From assembly GCA_024280415.1 (NCBI GenBank), contig JAJRQE010000060.1, positions 1 to 35,153 of the forward strand: a stretch of DNA of 35,153 nucleotides. The letters run 5' to 3'. Numbering within the stretch: position 1 is the first letter of the stretch; every line of letters starts with the position of its first letter. A program made the position numbers and the translations under genes. The DNA is from Spirochaetota bacterium (GTDB taxonomy: Bacteria > Spirochaetota > Spirochaetia > B11-G9). This document shows, in pieces, positions 15,014 to 24,114 of this stretch. The notes under the pieces were generated by a model, which saw nothing but the letters and a program-made list of their open reading frames with translations, was not told where the DNA came from and made no database searches.

Positions 15014-15195
15014 ATGAAAAAGAGATTAGTAATATTTGTTGGAATGATATTGTTAACCAGTTTAACATTTACTCTGGAAATTGACGAGAATGCGGCAAAC
15101 TTTGCAAATATGGAAAGAATATTGTAGATCCCTATACAAAACGGGATCAGTACTGGATAATATACAGTACTACTAATGGGTTTAACTGGGAATAG
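15014..15195 (+). pseudogene. Broken small secreted-protein gene
   Basis: An ATG at 15014 with AGAGGA upstream starts a clear signal peptide (MKKRLVIFVGMILLTSLTFT) followed by about 18 residues, then a TAG at 15125-15127. The -1 frame carries on with GKNIVDPYTKRDQYWIIYST and ends NGFNWE at 15193-15195, three bases before the sensor-kinase ATG. The two halves together would make an approximately 60-aa secreted peptide. There is no long homopolymer at the break, so a mutation is more likely than slippage. I do not recognise the family. Alternatively only the 37-residue form is made. Confidence 0.45.
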
Positions 15196-15198
15196 GTA

Positions 15199-16599
15199 AT
15201 GTTTCTAAGAAAAATAAAGGATAACTTAAAAAAGATACATCTCCGGCTGGCACTAATCTTTTCTCTTATCTTCATAATATCATCGGGAATACTGTTTGCC
15301 TTCTCCTTCTTCTTTATCTACAGCTCCATGAGCGGGTCGGAGGATGAGGAAACCAAGAGAAGACTCTTAAACTACTGGGCACTTTTTCAATCTGACGGAA
15401 TAGAGCTTGTTATTCTGGAAATTGAAAAAGAATCCTTCCTGTATGGAGACAGACCTTTCTTTGCAAGAATTGCGGATCATGATAATAAAACTATTTTTCT
15501 CCGTTATCCGGAATCATGGTCCGAATACTCCATCGAATCTCTAGAAAATCTCCCTGCAAGCAAGTTTGAGGATTCTCTTATCCTTAAAACAAATAATACT
15601 GAAAAAGCATTAAAAGTTTACACAGTCCATTTATCTGAACAATATCTTATGCAGATAGGTATAAGTACTTCCAGGAGTGTTCAGTTGTTAAACCTCTACC
15701 GAAGAAACTTTATTTTTCTGCTTTTAATTTTATTACTCCTTGGGTTTGGTGCAGGGGCATTTTTCTCCGGAAGATTTCTATCTCCCTTACGGGAACTTAA
15801 CTCTGCCTTAAAAAATATTCTCTCTACAGGAGATTTTTCCAAACGAGTTCCTTCCAGAGGTGTAAGAGATGATCTTGAAATAATAATTTCTATGTTCAAT
15901 ACAATGTTAAAGCGTATTGAGACACTTATACACCAGATGAAGGGGAATCTGGATACAGTTGCACATGATCTTCGGACACCTATGACAATTTTTAGAGGGT
16001 ATGCGGAACAGGCTCTAAGCAGACCGGATGATATTCAGGCGTCAAACGAAGCTCTCTCTCTTTCTCTTGAGCAATCAGAAAAAATTCTATCCATGCTAAC
16101 TACCATAATGGATATCTCTGAAGCTGAATCGGGGACTTTGAAACTGAGGGTGGAAACTATTGAACTCCATCTGGTAATGAAAGCATTGGTTGAAATGTAT
16201 GAATTTATTAGCCAGGAGAAAAATATTAAAATTGAACTTAAAACATTCCCATGCAGGATTATTGCTGATCCAGTCAGAATTCGCCAGGCAATCAGCAATG
16301 TAATTGATAATGCAATTAAATACTCCCCTGATGAAGGACTGATTGCTATTGAAATGAACCGGAAAGAAAAACAGGTATATATAGCCATAAAAGACAATGG
16401 GCAGGGGATTCCCAAAGAGGATATGCCGTATATATGGGACAGACTCTACAGAAGTCCTAAAGTACATAATATCCCGGGGACAGGACTGGGCTTAAGTGTG
16501 GTAAGAGCAATAGTTATGGCCCATAAAGGATCATTTTCTGTGGATACTGCTCCTGACTCAGGCAGTACATTCACAATCAGTTTTCCGGAAGCTCCTTAA
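15199..16599 (+). CDS. HAMP-domain sensor histidine kinase (orphan)
   Basis: A 466-aa classical membrane kinase. TM1 (LALIFSLIFIISSGILFAF) and TM2 (FIFLLLILLLLGFGAGAFF) flank a periplasmic domain of about 130 residues. A HAMP linker follows (SGRFLSPLRELNSALKNI), then the HisKA box TVAHDLRTPMTIFRG with the phosphoacceptor His, and ATPase boxes DNAIKYSPDEG, DNGQGIPKED and GTGLGLSV. The ATG at 15199 is preceded only by a weak AATAGG. No response regulator is adjacent: upstream is gene debris and downstream is degP. The pairing with degP suggests an envelope-stress sensor, by analogy with CpxA. That role is inference from position only. Confidence 0.93.
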   Translation: MFLRKIKDNLKKIHLRLALIFSLIFIISSGILFAFSFFFIYSSMSGSEDEETKRRLLNYWALFQSDGIELVILEIEKESFLYGDRPFFARIADHDNKTIFLRYPESWSEYSIESLENLPASKFEDSLILKTNNTEKALKVYTVHLSEQYLMQIGISTSRSVQLLNLYRRNFIFLLLILLLLGFGAGAFFSGRFLSPLRELNSALKNILSTGDFSKRVPSRGVRDDLEIIISMFNTMLKRIETLIHQMKGNLDTVAHDLRTPMTIFRGYAEQALSRPDDIQASNEALSLSLEQSEKILSMLTTIMDISEAESGTLKLRVETIELHLVMKALVEMYEFISQEKNIKIELKTFPCRIIADPVRIRQAISNVIDNAIKYSPDEGLIAIEMNRKEKQVYIAIKDNGQGIPKEDMPYIWDRLYRSPKVHNIPGTGLGLSVVRAIVMAHKGSFSVDTAPDSGSTFTISFPEAP

Positions 16600-16609
16600 T
16601 TATTACAAA

Positions 16610-16661
16610 ACTGTAATTTAATCGAAAGGTTACTGTAATTATAAAGATATAGAATCTATAT
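16610..16661 (+). promoter_or_regulatory. Candidate regulator-binding region upstream of degP
   Basis: ACTGTAATT occurs at 16610-16618 and 16632-16640, a period of 22 bp (two helical turns), as in many OmpR-type response-regulator sites. It is followed by the odd palindrome ATATAGA-A-TCTATAT (16647-16661), which contains a possible -10. GGAGGAG precedes the degP ATG. The stretch is AT-rich, so this is suggestive only. Confidence 0.35.
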
Positions 16662-16684
16662 AAATCAATTTTGGAGGAGATTCT

Positions 16685-18139
16685 ATGAAAACCAGAAAAT
16701 TTTTAGTAATTCTTTTCTCTCTAATCATAGCTACTGCAACTATACTTTCCGCAGACAATGGATACCATACCTACAGCAGATCAGAAACACCAAACAGCCT
16801 GGTTGCAATTCAATCAGCAAACAGACAAATTGCAAAGGAGGTACTTCCTGCCATTGTCTCTATTGATGTAATCAGTATTGTAGAAAGACAAACTTCAGGA
16901 AATATGTTTTCTTCCCCCTTTGATCTGTTCTTTGGCAGACCATCACCTGAGCGGGATAAAAACAATGAACCCCAGACACAGGAATTCAGATCGAAAGCAC
17001 TGGGGTCTGGTGTAATTGTTAGAAAGGTTGGTAAAACCGTCTATATTCTTACAAATAATCATGTCGTTGGAGATGCAGATGAGATTACAATTCATCTTTA
17101 CGATGAGAGAGTCTTTGATGCAGAAATTGTGGGGACAGATCCAAGAAGGGATATTGCCCTTGTTAAATTTGATACCGATGAGGATATACCTGTTGCCAGA
17201 CTGGGAAACTCTGATAATGTTCAGGTAGGAGATATTTCCTTTGCAATCGGAAATCCCCTGGGATTCAGTTCAACCTTCACCTCGGGAGTCATTAGTGCAG
17301 TTGGAAGGAATGCAGATGAGCGTCTGGGTACCAGCTTTACAGACTTTATCCAGACAGATGCAGCAATTAATCCGGGAAACTCAGGAGGAGCCCTTGTAAA
17401 TATTTACGGAGAAGTTATTGGTATCAACACATGGATTGCAAGTCAGACAGGAGGAAATATAGGTCTTGGTTTTTCTATACCAATTAACAGAGCAAAAGAG
17501 ATAATAGATGATCTTATTACCTCAGGAAAAGTAGAGTATGGATGGCTTGGGATCTCTATGGGAGATCCTTCTGATAATATAATTGACGAGATGAAGCTGA
17601 CAAACAGAACAGGAGCTTTTGTATTTAACGTCTACAAAGACTCTCCTGCAGGAAGGGGCGGAATCAAACCTGGCGACTTCATAACTTCAATAGATAATAA
17701 GAAAGTTGAAGACGGAAATAATCTCTTAAGAATTGTTGGAAACCTTAAACCAGGCAAACAATATATCTTTCGAATTGTACGGAAAGCAAAACCGGTTACC
17801 CTGAATATTGATATAACATCCCGGGGAGATGAGAACTCAATTAGAAACAATGCAAATAAACTGTGGCCCGGCTTCACTATTGTGGGTATAACCGATGAAA
17901 TACAGCAAAGGTTAAACCTTCCAAAGAATATAGGTAAAGTCATGGTTGGATCTGTAGCTCCCGGTTCTCCTGCATTCACTGCCGGCATACGAAACGGTGA
18001 TATCATCAAAGAGATCAACAAGAAGAAAATCAACAATATAATGGATTTCTATGCTGCTCTGAACAGCAGTACCAGTAATGAGATTATATTTAAGGTAAAT
18101 AAGCAGGGAACTGATGTAATACTAGGGATAGTACAATAG
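16685..18139 (+). CDS. degP: Periplasmic serine protease, DegP/HtrA family
   Basis: Envelope quality-control protease and chaperone. It has a signal peptide (FLVILFSLIIATATILSA) without a lipobox, so it should be periplasmic. The trypsin-like domain carries the full triad: His126 in ILTNNHVVG, Asp156 in DPRRDIALV and Ser233 in INPGNSGGAL. Two PDZ domains follow (around residues 285-375 and 390-484), with the carboxylate loop of the first at YGWLGISMG and the second ending VNKQGTDVILGIVQ. The length of 484 aa is typical of DegP/DegQ. GGAGGAG is placed well for the ATG. It lies downstream of an orphan sensor kinase and is closed by a strong terminator. Confidence 0.96.
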   Translation: MKTRKFLVILFSLIIATATILSADNGYHTYSRSETPNSLVAIQSANRQIAKEVLPAIVSIDVISIVERQTSGNMFSSPFDLFFGRPSPERDKNNEPQTQEFRSKALGSGVIVRKVGKTVYILTNNHVVGDADEITIHLYDERVFDAEIVGTDPRRDIALVKFDTDEDIPVARLGNSDNVQVGDISFAIGNPLGFSSTFTSGVISAVGRNADERLGTSFTDFIQTDAAINPGNSGGALVNIYGEVIGINTWIASQTGGNIGLGFSIPINRAKEIIDDLITSGKVEYGWLGISMGDPSDNIIDEMKLTNRTGAFVFNVYKDSPAGRGGIKPGDFITSIDNKKVEDGNNLLRIVGNLKPGKQYIFRIVRKAKPVTLNIDITSRGDENSIRNNANKLWPGFTIVGITDEIQQRLNLPKNIGKVMVGSVAPGSPAFTAGIRNGDIIKEINKKKINNIMDFYAALNSSTSNEIIFKVNKQGTDVILGIVQ

Positions 18140-18184
18140 GCAAAATATTTACCATGTAACATATTTTTTTAATGTTTTTATTTT

Positions 18185-18224
18185 AACAAAACCTGCTTAG
18201 ATTGCAGGTTTTGTTATTTTTATT
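18185..18224 (+). terminator. Intrinsic terminator after degP
   Basis: AACAAAACCTGC, 7-nt loop, GCAGGTTTTGTT then ATTTTTATT: a perfect 12-bp stem with a U-rich tail. Its end abuts the -35 box of the next gene's promoter. Confidence 0.88.
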
Positions 18225-18251
18225 GACCATTAGTACAAAATCAACTATACT
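18223..18251 (+). promoter_or_regulatory. Sigma-70 promoter for the amino-acid ABC operon
   Basis: TTGACC, 17-nt spacer, TATACT. The start would be near 18258, giving a leader of about 28 nt before the GTG start, with AAAAGGGG as the ribosome site. Confidence 0.75.
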
Positions 18252-18285
18252 TAATTTTTATTCAAACTAATAAAAGGGGAAAAAT

Positions 18286-19134
18286 GTGAAAAATTACGTA
18301 ATTCTTAGTATTTTAATTATTGGTCTTGTAGTGCTCTTTACAGGGTGCGGAGAAAAAGAACAGACTGAAAAGGTAAATGTAAGACTGGAACTTACACAGC
18401 AGTCAACACTGGATAAAATTGTTGCTTCCGGTGAACTGCGACATGGGTTTGAAGCCGGATATATGCCATTTGAAATGACTGATAAAAACGGTGCCTTCAT
18501 TGGGTTCGATATAGATATGGGAAAGAAAATGGCTGAAGCTCTGGGTGTTAAATGGGTTCCTGTTAATACTGCATGGGACGGAATTATCCCCTCTCTTATG
18601 ACTGACAAATTTGATATTATTATGAGTGGAATGACTGTTACCCAGGAAAGAAACATTAAAATTAATTTTGCTGATCCATACATCGTAATTGGTCAGGCTA
18701 TAATTGTTAACAGTAAATTAAAGGGCAAAGTTACAAGTTATAAAGATCTTAACGATTCTGCATATACAGTTGTATCCAAACTGGGAACAACAGGAGAACA
18801 GGCTGTCAAAGGAATGATTCCAAAAGCAACATACAAAGCTTTTGAAACAGAATCCGAGGGAGCAATGGAAGTTCTTTCCGGCAATGCCGATGCATTTGTA
18901 TATGACCTTCCTTTTGCTGAACTTTTCATGACCCAGCGTGGAGGCAGCGGATCGATTTTTATTCTAAATAAACCTTTTACTTATGAACCCCTCGCATGGG
19001 CAATTAATAAAGGAGATCCGGATTTCCTTAACTGGTTAAATAATTTCATGAAACAGATCAGAAATGATGGTACTTATGACGCTATTTACGATAAATGGAT
19101 CAGAAATGATGCATGGCTTAAAGAAGTAGAATAA
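18286..19134 (+). CDS. Polar amino-acid ABC transporter, substrate-binding lipoprotein
   Basis: Family 3 extracellular solute-binding protein (SBP_bac_3) that captures a polar amino acid and feeds the downstream permease/ATPase. The start is GTG 18286; an overlapping ATG at 18284 is followed directly by TGA and cannot be used. The lipobox LFTGC gives a diacylated Cys anchored in the cytoplasmic membrane. Family motifs: GELRHGFEAGYMPFEMTDKN, GFDIDMGKKMAEALGV, DIIMSGMTVTQERN (the Arg that binds the amino-acid carboxylate), and VVSKLGTTGEQAVK. A C-terminal hinge segment EPLAWAINKGDPDFLNWLN is also typical. The length is 282 aa. It is first in a three-gene operon with its own promoter. Confidence 0.94.
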   Translation: MKNYVILSILIIGLVVLFTGCGEKEQTEKVNVRLELTQQSTLDKIVASGELRHGFEAGYMPFEMTDKNGAFIGFDIDMGKKMAEALGVKWVPVNTAWDGIIPSLMTDKFDIIMSGMTVTQERNIKINFADPYIVIGQAIIVNSKLKGKVTSYKDLNDSAYTVVSKLGTTGEQAVKGMIPKATYKAFETESEGAMEVLSGNADAFVYDLPFAELFMTQRGGSGSIFILNKPFTYEPLAWAINKGDPDFLNWLNNFMKQIRNDGTYDAIYDKWIRNDAWLKEVE

Positions 19135-19161
19135 AAAACTTCTTCACAATTCCACAGGTTC

Positions 19162-19194
19162 CAACCCGGTCATCATATCCTGCTGACCGGGTTG
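19162..19194 (+). terminator. Intra-operon hairpin after the binding protein
   Basis: CAACCCGGTCA, 11-nt loop, TGACCGGGTTG: a perfect 11-bp GC-rich stem without a U-tract (AAACTGTC follows). It probably stabilises the binding-protein message against 3' decay and lets some transcription pass to the permease, as is common in ABC operons. Confidence 0.7.
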
Positions 19195-19230
19195 AAACTG
19201 TCAATCTATATATCCATAAGAAGATAAATA

Positions 19231-20238
19231 ATGGTTCAAAAATTTAAATCTATCCTAAAAGAAAAGCACCATTTCTCCTGGTACATCGGGATTGCCGTAT
19301 TTTTCCTGGTAATTATTGTCACATTATTCCTTATACTTTCAGCCTCAAAGCAGATCGATTATTCATGGCAATGGTATAGAGTTCCTGCAAGATTTTTTAC
19401 CAATGAAGTAATAAAATCAGATACCAGGGGTGAAATTGATTCAATTACCATAGAGGGAACTACCGCAGTTATTGAGGTAAAGACAGAAGATGGAATAGAA
19501 ACATTCAGGGTTCCTGAAAATGAGCTCCTACTCAAAAGGGGTGACTTTGTAGCCCCTGGCACTATACTTGCAGAATCAAAAAAACTAAAACCAGGGATCC
19601 TCCTGCAGGGTCTTGGTCTGACACTCATGATTAGTCTTTACTCTTCTGTTTTTGGAATAATAATTGGTTTATTTGGTGGTCTTGCAAGAATTTCAAAAAA
19701 TCCTGGACTTAAGTGGCTTTCAACAATTTATGTGGAAATAATCAGAGGATCTCCTCTGCTTGTACAAATCCTTATTTGGTATTTTGTAATTGGAACACTG
19801 GTAAATGACAATCTTTCAATGATGGGGATGTCGAAAATACCTCCTGTGGGCTGGGGAATAATTTCTTTAAGTATTTTTGCTGGTGCTTATGTAACTGAGA
19901 TTATTCGCGGAGGTATAGAGTCCATACCAAAGGGTCAGATGGAAGCAGCCCGTTCCAGCGGGATGTCTTATCTCCAGGCTATGGTTCATATCATTCTCCC
20001 TCAGGCATTCAGAATTTCAATGCCCGCATTAACAGGTCAGTTCATAAGTCTGATAAAGGACTCATCCTTATTGGGAATAATATCACTCAGAGAACTTACA
20101 AAGGCGAGCAGGGAGATAGTCTCGAGTACAATGATGACATTCGAATTCTTTCTTATCCTCGCAGCCCTGTATCTGGTAATAACTTTTCCCCTATCTATGT
20201 TCGTAAAACATCTTGAACAGAAGGCTAAGATCAAATGA
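19231..20238 (+). CDS. Polar amino-acid ABC transporter permease with inserted beta domain
   Basis: HisM/GlnP-type inner-membrane permease. After TM1 ([20 protein letters not shown]) and the usual [13 protein letters not shown] segment there is an extra region of about 65 residues (roughly 55-120) before the first core TM ([20 protein letters not shown]). This extra region is rich in beta-type residues ([20 protein letters not shown], then [18 protein letters not shown]) and resembles a barrel-sandwich/lipoyl-like fold. The core carries the EAA loop [15 protein letters not shown] with HIILPQAFR. The length of 335 aa is long for the family (usually 220-290). The gene overlaps the ATPase by ATGA. 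The family is certain; the role of the insertion is unknown. Confidence 0.93.
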   Translation: MVQKFKSILKEKHHFSWYIGIAVFFLVIIVTLFLILSASKQIDYSWQWYRVPARFFTNEVIKSDTRGEIDSITIEGTTAVIEVKTEDGIETFRVPENELLLKRGDFVAPGTILAESKKLKPGILLQGLGLTLMISLYSSVFGIIIGLFGGLARISKNPGLKWLSTIYVEIIRGSPLLVQILIWYFVIGTLVNDNLSMMGMSKIPPVGWGIISLSIFAGAYVTEIIRGGIESIPKGQMEAARSSGMSYLQAMVHIILPQAFRISMPALTGQFISLIKDSSLLGIISLRELTKASREIVSSTMMTFEFFLILAALYLVITFPLSMFVKHLEQKAKIK

Positions 20239-20966
20239 TAAAAGCAGAACACCTATATAAAACATTTCACACCCCCCATGATGTCCATGCTCTTGTGGAT
20301 GTCTCCGCAGAGATAAAGGCAGGGGAAGTTGTGGTAGTAATTGGTCCCTCAGGATCCGGTAAAAGCACATTTCTCAGATCACTTAACTGTCTTGAAGAGA
20401 TAGATTCCGGACATATTGAAATTGATGGTATTGAAGTAAGACATAAAAGAACAAATATCAATAAAATAAGGGAGGAGGTTGGAATGGTATTCCAATCCTT
20501 TAATCTCTATCCCCATAAAACGGTACTTCAGAATGTAACAATTGCTCAGGAGAAAGTAAGGAAGCGCTCTAAAAAAGAAGCAGAAAAAATCGGACTGGCA
20601 CTTCTGGAAAAAGTTGGTATTGCAGATAAGGTAAATGCATATCCTGAGAATCTTTCAGGAGGACAGATGCAGAGAGTTGCAATCGCCAGATCTCTTGCCA
20701 TGAATCCAAAGATAATGCTTTTTGATGAACCAACTTCTGCTCTGGATCCTGAAATGATAGGTGAAGTTCTTGAGGTAATGAAAACTCTGGCAAAAGAAGG
20801 AATGACCATGGTTGTCGTTACTCATGAAATGGGTTTTGCAAGAGAGGTTGCCGACAGGGTAATTTTTATGGACTTTGGTAAAATTGTAGAAGTGGGTACC
20901 CCTGAGCATTTTTTTACAAATCCCACCCACGAGAGAACAAAACTTTTTCTTAGCCAGATTCTATAA
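20235..20966 (+). CDS. Polar amino-acid ABC transporter ATP-binding protein
   Basis: GlnQ/HisP-type ATPase, 243 aa. Walker A is GPSGSGKST, the Q-loop is [13 protein letters not shown], the signature is [16 protein letters not shown], Walker B is [14 protein letters not shown] and the H-loop is VVTHEMGFA. The start ATG overlaps the permease stop by four bases, so the two are translationally coupled. Third and last gene of the operon; a purine-rich imperfect hairpin follows before the convergent betaine permease. Confidence 0.96.
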   Translation: MIKAEHLYKTFHTPHDVHALVDVSAEIKAGEVVVVIGPSGSGKSTFLRSLNCLEEIDSGHIEIDGIEVRHKRTNINKIREEVGMVFQSFNLYPHKTVLQNVTIAQEKVRKRSKKEAEKIGLALLEKVGIADKVNAYPENLSGGQMQRVAIARSLAMNPKIMLFDEPTSALDPEMIGEVLEVMKTLAKEGMTMVVVTHEMGFAREVADRVIFMDFGKIVEVGTPEHFFTNPTHERTKLFLSQIL

Positions 20967-20968
20967 AA

Positions 20969-21020
20969 AGGAGAAAGGGAAATTAAAGATCTCTCAATTT
21001 CTTTTATTCTCCCTTCTCCT
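20969..21020. terminator. Imperfect bidirectional hairpin between convergent operons
   Basis: AGGAGAAAGGGA pairs with the later CTCCCTTCTCCT with one bulge, around an AT-rich centre. It separates two convergent transporter operons. The tract is U-rich on the plus strand near its end (TTTCTATT). It is a likely bidirectional 3' end, but the fit to a standard terminator is only moderate. Confidence 0.5.
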
Positions 21021-21042
21021 AGTTTCTATTAGCCTGTAGCTG

Positions 21043-21885
21043 CTATTTCTTCTGTGAAAAAGAATAGGTAATTCTATCGACAATAATAGCAAGAAAAACT
21101 ATGGACAAACCGGCCTGGAACCCTCTGCCAACTTCTATTCTGTTTATGGCAAGAAGAACTTCCATTCCAAGACCTTTGGCACCTATCATAGATCCTATAA
21201 CAACCATTGAAAGAGCCATCATGGTAGTCTGATTTATTCCAACCATTATAGATGGCTTTGCAAGAGGCAACTGAACATCAAACAAGACTTGTTTTTTAGT
21301 TGCACCAAAAGCCTTTGCTGCTTCAAGAGCCTCTTTATCAACAGTCCTTATACCTACATTAGTCAGGCGGATCACAGGCGGAACAGCGTAAATAATTGTA
21401 GCGAACATCGCAGGAACTTTACCCATTCCAAAAAACATCAGAGCAGGAATAAGATATACGAAACTCGGCATAGTCTGCATTCCGTCAAGAAGAGGTTTTA
21501 GGATAATTTCCATTTTATCATTCCTGGCCATACCTATGCCAAGAGGCAGCCCAATGAGAAGGGAAAAGAAAACTGAGGCAATTACAAGGCTCAGGGTTCT
21601 CATTGCAAGTTCCCAGTATCCAAAACTGCCTATAAGAATCATGAAAATCATAAAAACAATCCCGGTCCTCATCTTTCCCACAAGCTTCCATCCGGCAAGA
21701 CCTACCAGAAGGATTATTACAAACCAGGGAAGATTCAGAAAAATCTGCTCGATACCAACAACAACATTAAGAATAATAAATCCAACAACATCAAAAAATC
21801 CACCCAAATGAGTCAGAAGCCAGGACATGGCATTATCAACCCATTCAGCTAATGGCAACCCGTCCATTTCAGGAAAATCAAGCAT
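21043..21885 (-). CDS. Glycine betaine/proline ABC transporter permease (ProW/OpuAB type)
   Basis: Inner-membrane permease for compatible-solute uptake, 280 aa from Met 21885 (MLDFPEMDGLPLAEWVD). That start has AAGGAG upstream and overlaps the ATPase stop by 8 nt; the track's 44 earlier residues read through the ATPase gene. The N-terminal MDGLPLAEWVDNAMSWL is typical of ProW/OpuAB. The permease core has SLLIGLPLGIGMARND, the EAA loop EAAKAFGATKKQVLFDVQLP and the last TM region. It is the third gene of the betaine operon in minus-strand order. Which quaternary amine is carried cannot be told from the sequence. Confidence 0.94.
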   Translation of the reverse strand: MLDFPEMDGLPLAEWVDNAMSWLLTHLGGFFDVVGFIILNVVVGIEQIFLNLPWFVIILLVGLAGWKLVGKMRTGIVFMIFMILIGSFGYWELAMRTLSLVIASVFFSLLIGLPLGIGMARNDKMEIILKPLLDGMQTMPSFVYLIPALMFFGMGKVPAMFATIIYAVPPVIRLTNVGIRTVDKEALEAAKAFGATKKQVLFDVQLPLAKPSIMVGINQTTMMALSMVVIGSMIGAKGLGMEVLLAINRIEVGRGFQAGLSIVFLAIIVDRITYSFSQKK

Positions 21886-23143
21886 TCTCTTCTCCTTCAC
21901 TAACCGAGATAGATTCGAAAATCTGGTCTGTTGTAACAACCCCCAGAAACCTGTTATCAGAATCAACCACAGGGATTGGATATGGATTTTCCGAAACAAT
22001 GGGAAAAAGATCTTCAAGAATTGTATCAGGAGATACTGTTGTAATTTTCCTGATAGCAGACTCCGGAATTACTGGAGGTTTATCCACAGAGCTTATTAGT
22101 TTTAAAAGTGTTTCCATTTTTGTCACACCTAAAAGCTGATGAAATTTATTAAGTACAAATGCTGACTTTCGATTATTAGCATTAAGATGTGTCAAAGCCG
22201 TTTTTGGCCCTTCCCAGGCATACAGAAGAACTTTTACGTTTTCCATTATACTCCCGGCAGTAAGAACTTTTGAAGGAGAGGCATCTCTGACAAATTCCTT
22301 AACATAGTCATCAGCAGGATTAGTCACAATATCTTCAGGACTACCAATCTGAACGACTTCTCCATCACGCATTATTGCAATCCTGTCACCAAGTTTTAAG
22401 GCCTCATGAAGATCATGAGTAACAAAAATTATTGTTTTTTTCAGTTTATCCTGCAGCTCAACCAGTTCATCCTGCATCTGTCTTCTTATCAGAGGATCCA
22501 GACCGCTAAAAGGTTCATCCATTAACAGAATCTCAGGATCATTTGCAAGTGCACGAGCCAGACCCACACGCTGCTGCATTCCCCCGCTCAATGATCCCGG
22601 ATAATAATCCTCCCAGCCCCTGAGCCCAACTGTTTCCAGAATTGGCATTGCTCTGGCATACCTTTCGTCTTTTGGCAGTCCCTTGATCTTCAGACCATAA
22701 GCCGCATTGTCAAGCACAGTCATGTGAGGAAGAAGACCATAATGCTGAAATACCATCCCAAAGGTATCCCGTCTAAACTGGATCAGCTGTTCATTATTTA
22801 GTTTTGTTATATCTCTGCCATTTATCATTATGGAACCTGATGTAGGATTAACAAGGCGTATCAGGTTTCGGATCATTGTGGATTTACCACTTCCGGATAA
22901 ACCCATAAGGATATAGAATTCCCCTTTTTTAATTTCCAGATTGATATTCCTCATTCCAAGTATACATCCGGTTTTTTTCTGGATAATTTCCTTTTTCATA
23001 TTCTTAAAAGGACCTTTCAAAATCCTCTTAGGATCCCTTCCAAAAATTTTCCAAAGATCCCTAATAACAATCTGCGGTGTTTCTTCACTATCGGGAAGGG
23101 TTCCTAAGAACCCATTCCCAAGTTTTGCTTCTGATATTTCCAT
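21878..23143 (-). CDS. Glycine betaine/proline ABC transporter ATPase with CBS domains (ProV/OpuAA type)
   Basis: A 421-aa ATPase. The N-terminal ABC domain has Walker A GLSGSGKSTMIRNL, Q-loop VFQHYGLLPHMTV, signature LSGGMQQRVGLARALA, Walker B ILLMDEPFSGLDP and H-loop FVTHDLHEA. About 140 C-terminal residues form a tandem CBS module (around IMENVKVLLYAWEGP and NPYPIPVVDSDNRFLGVVTT). In OpuA such modules sense internal ionic strength and gate transport, so direct osmotic control is plausible. The start lies only 3 bp after the binding-protein stop. It also has the long pre-Walker extension LWKIFGRDPKRIL that is typical of ProV. Confidence 0.95.
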   Translation of the reverse strand: MEISEAKLGNGFLGTLPDSEETPQIVIRDLWKIFGRDPKRILKGPFKNMKKEIIQKKTGCILGMRNINLEIKKGEFYILMGLSGSGKSTMIRNLIRLVNPTSGSIMINGRDITKLNNEQLIQFRRDTFGMVFQHYGLLPHMTVLDNAAYGLKIKGLPKDERYARAMPILETVGLRGWEDYYPGSLSGGMQQRVGLARALANDPEILLMDEPFSGLDPLIRRQMQDELVELQDKLKKTIIFVTHDLHEALKLGDRIAIMRDGEVVQIGSPEDIVTNPADDYVKEFVRDASPSKVLTAGSIMENVKVLLYAWEGPKTALTHLNANNRKSAFVLNKFHQLLGVTKMETLLKLISSVDKPPVIPESAIRKITTVSPDTILEDLFPIVSENPYPIPVVDSDNRFLGVVTTDQIFESISVSEGEENA

Positions 23144-23146
23144 TTA

Positions 23147-24091
23147 CTACAGCGCAGCCCTAACTTTATCTGCCACTTCAGGGCTAACCCATTTGGTCCA
23201 GACATCTTCCTTGTTTTTCAAAAACCATTCAGCTGTTTCCTCTGCGTCCCATCCATTTTCATCCATTATTGCCAGAAACTCATTGTTATCAGCTACTGAA
23301 GTAGAGTATTTCTTAAGGAATTCAACAACCCCAGGAGCTTTTACGAGCATGGACTTATTTACAAGAATATTAACTTCTGCAGGATCGTATTCACTCCCCT
23401 TCAAACGAACCATATCAAGCTTTCCCAGAATAGCTGTAGGAGCCCAGTAGTAACCCACCCAGGCTTCCTTTTTCGCGTACGCACCTACCATGGTGGCCGC
23501 TAAAGCAGCATTTGAACCTGCAATACCCAAATTAAAACTTTCCTTAAGGTTATTGTCAGCAAAGATTTTCTCAGAGATCATCATCTGGGACCAACCTGCA
23601 ACTCCACCATAAACAAGACCCTTGCTTCGATCTTCAGGATCAGTAAAAAGTCCTGCATACTCCGGCAGATCTGAAACACTTTTCAGGTTAGGAGCTTTTG
23701 CATCCGATCCTTCTACAAGATATCGTGGAACCCACCAGCCCTGAGGAGCATCGGGCATATTTTTCCCAAGATCCACCATTTCGCCCGAATCTATTCCTTT
23801 ACGATAGACCTCTGGAAAATTAGAATGCCATGATTCCATGTCCACATCTATGTCGCCCTGGATAATCCCGTTTATAATCGGAAGAGTATCTCCAGGCATG
23901 AAGTCTGTTTTAAATCCACCAATTCCATTTTCAATAATAAAAGCAGCGATTCTATTATGAACCTGTACACTATCCCAGGAAACATCACCAAAGACAATAG
24001 TGGGTTCATCGCCATCCTGCTGCCCTGCTGCTGTAAGCACCATGGGTAAAAAGAGTATCAGAATCATAGGTAATAAAAGTAATTTTTTCAT
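23147..24091 (-). CDS. Glycine betaine ABC transporter substrate-binding protein (ProX/OpuAC type)
   Basis: Periplasmic binding protein for glycine betaine or a related solute. The start is placed at Met 24091 (MKKLLLLPM) because GGAGG lies just upstream; the track's four extra residues cover that ribosome site. A signal peptide (LLLLPMILILFLPMVLTAAG) is present without a lipobox Cys, so this is a soluble periplasmic protein rather than a lipoprotein. OpuAC-type features: VFGDVSWDSVQVHNRIAAFI, DVDMESWHSNFPEVY and GWWVPRYLV, with Trp residues able to form the cation-pi cage. Mature length fits the family. It is first in the operon, under its own promoter and divergent from a MarR regulator. 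Confidence 0.94.
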   Translation of the reverse strand: MKKLLLLPMILILFLPMVLTAAGQQDGDEPTIVFGDVSWDSVQVHNRIAAFIIENGIGGFKTDFMPGDTLPIINGIIQGDIDVDMESWHSNFPEVYRKGIDSGEMVDLGKNMPDAPQGWWVPRYLVEGSDAKAPNLKSVSDLPEYAGLFTDPEDRSKGLVYGGVAGWSQMMISEKIFADNNLKESFNLGIAGSNAALAATMVGAYAKKEAWVGYYWAPTAILGKLDMVRLKGSEYDPAEVNILVNKSMLVKAPGVVEFLKKYSTSVADNNEFLAIMDENGWDAEETAEWFLKNKEDVWTKWVSPEVADKVRAAL

Positions 24092-24114
24092 ATTTTCCTC
24101 CATATTTACTTAGC

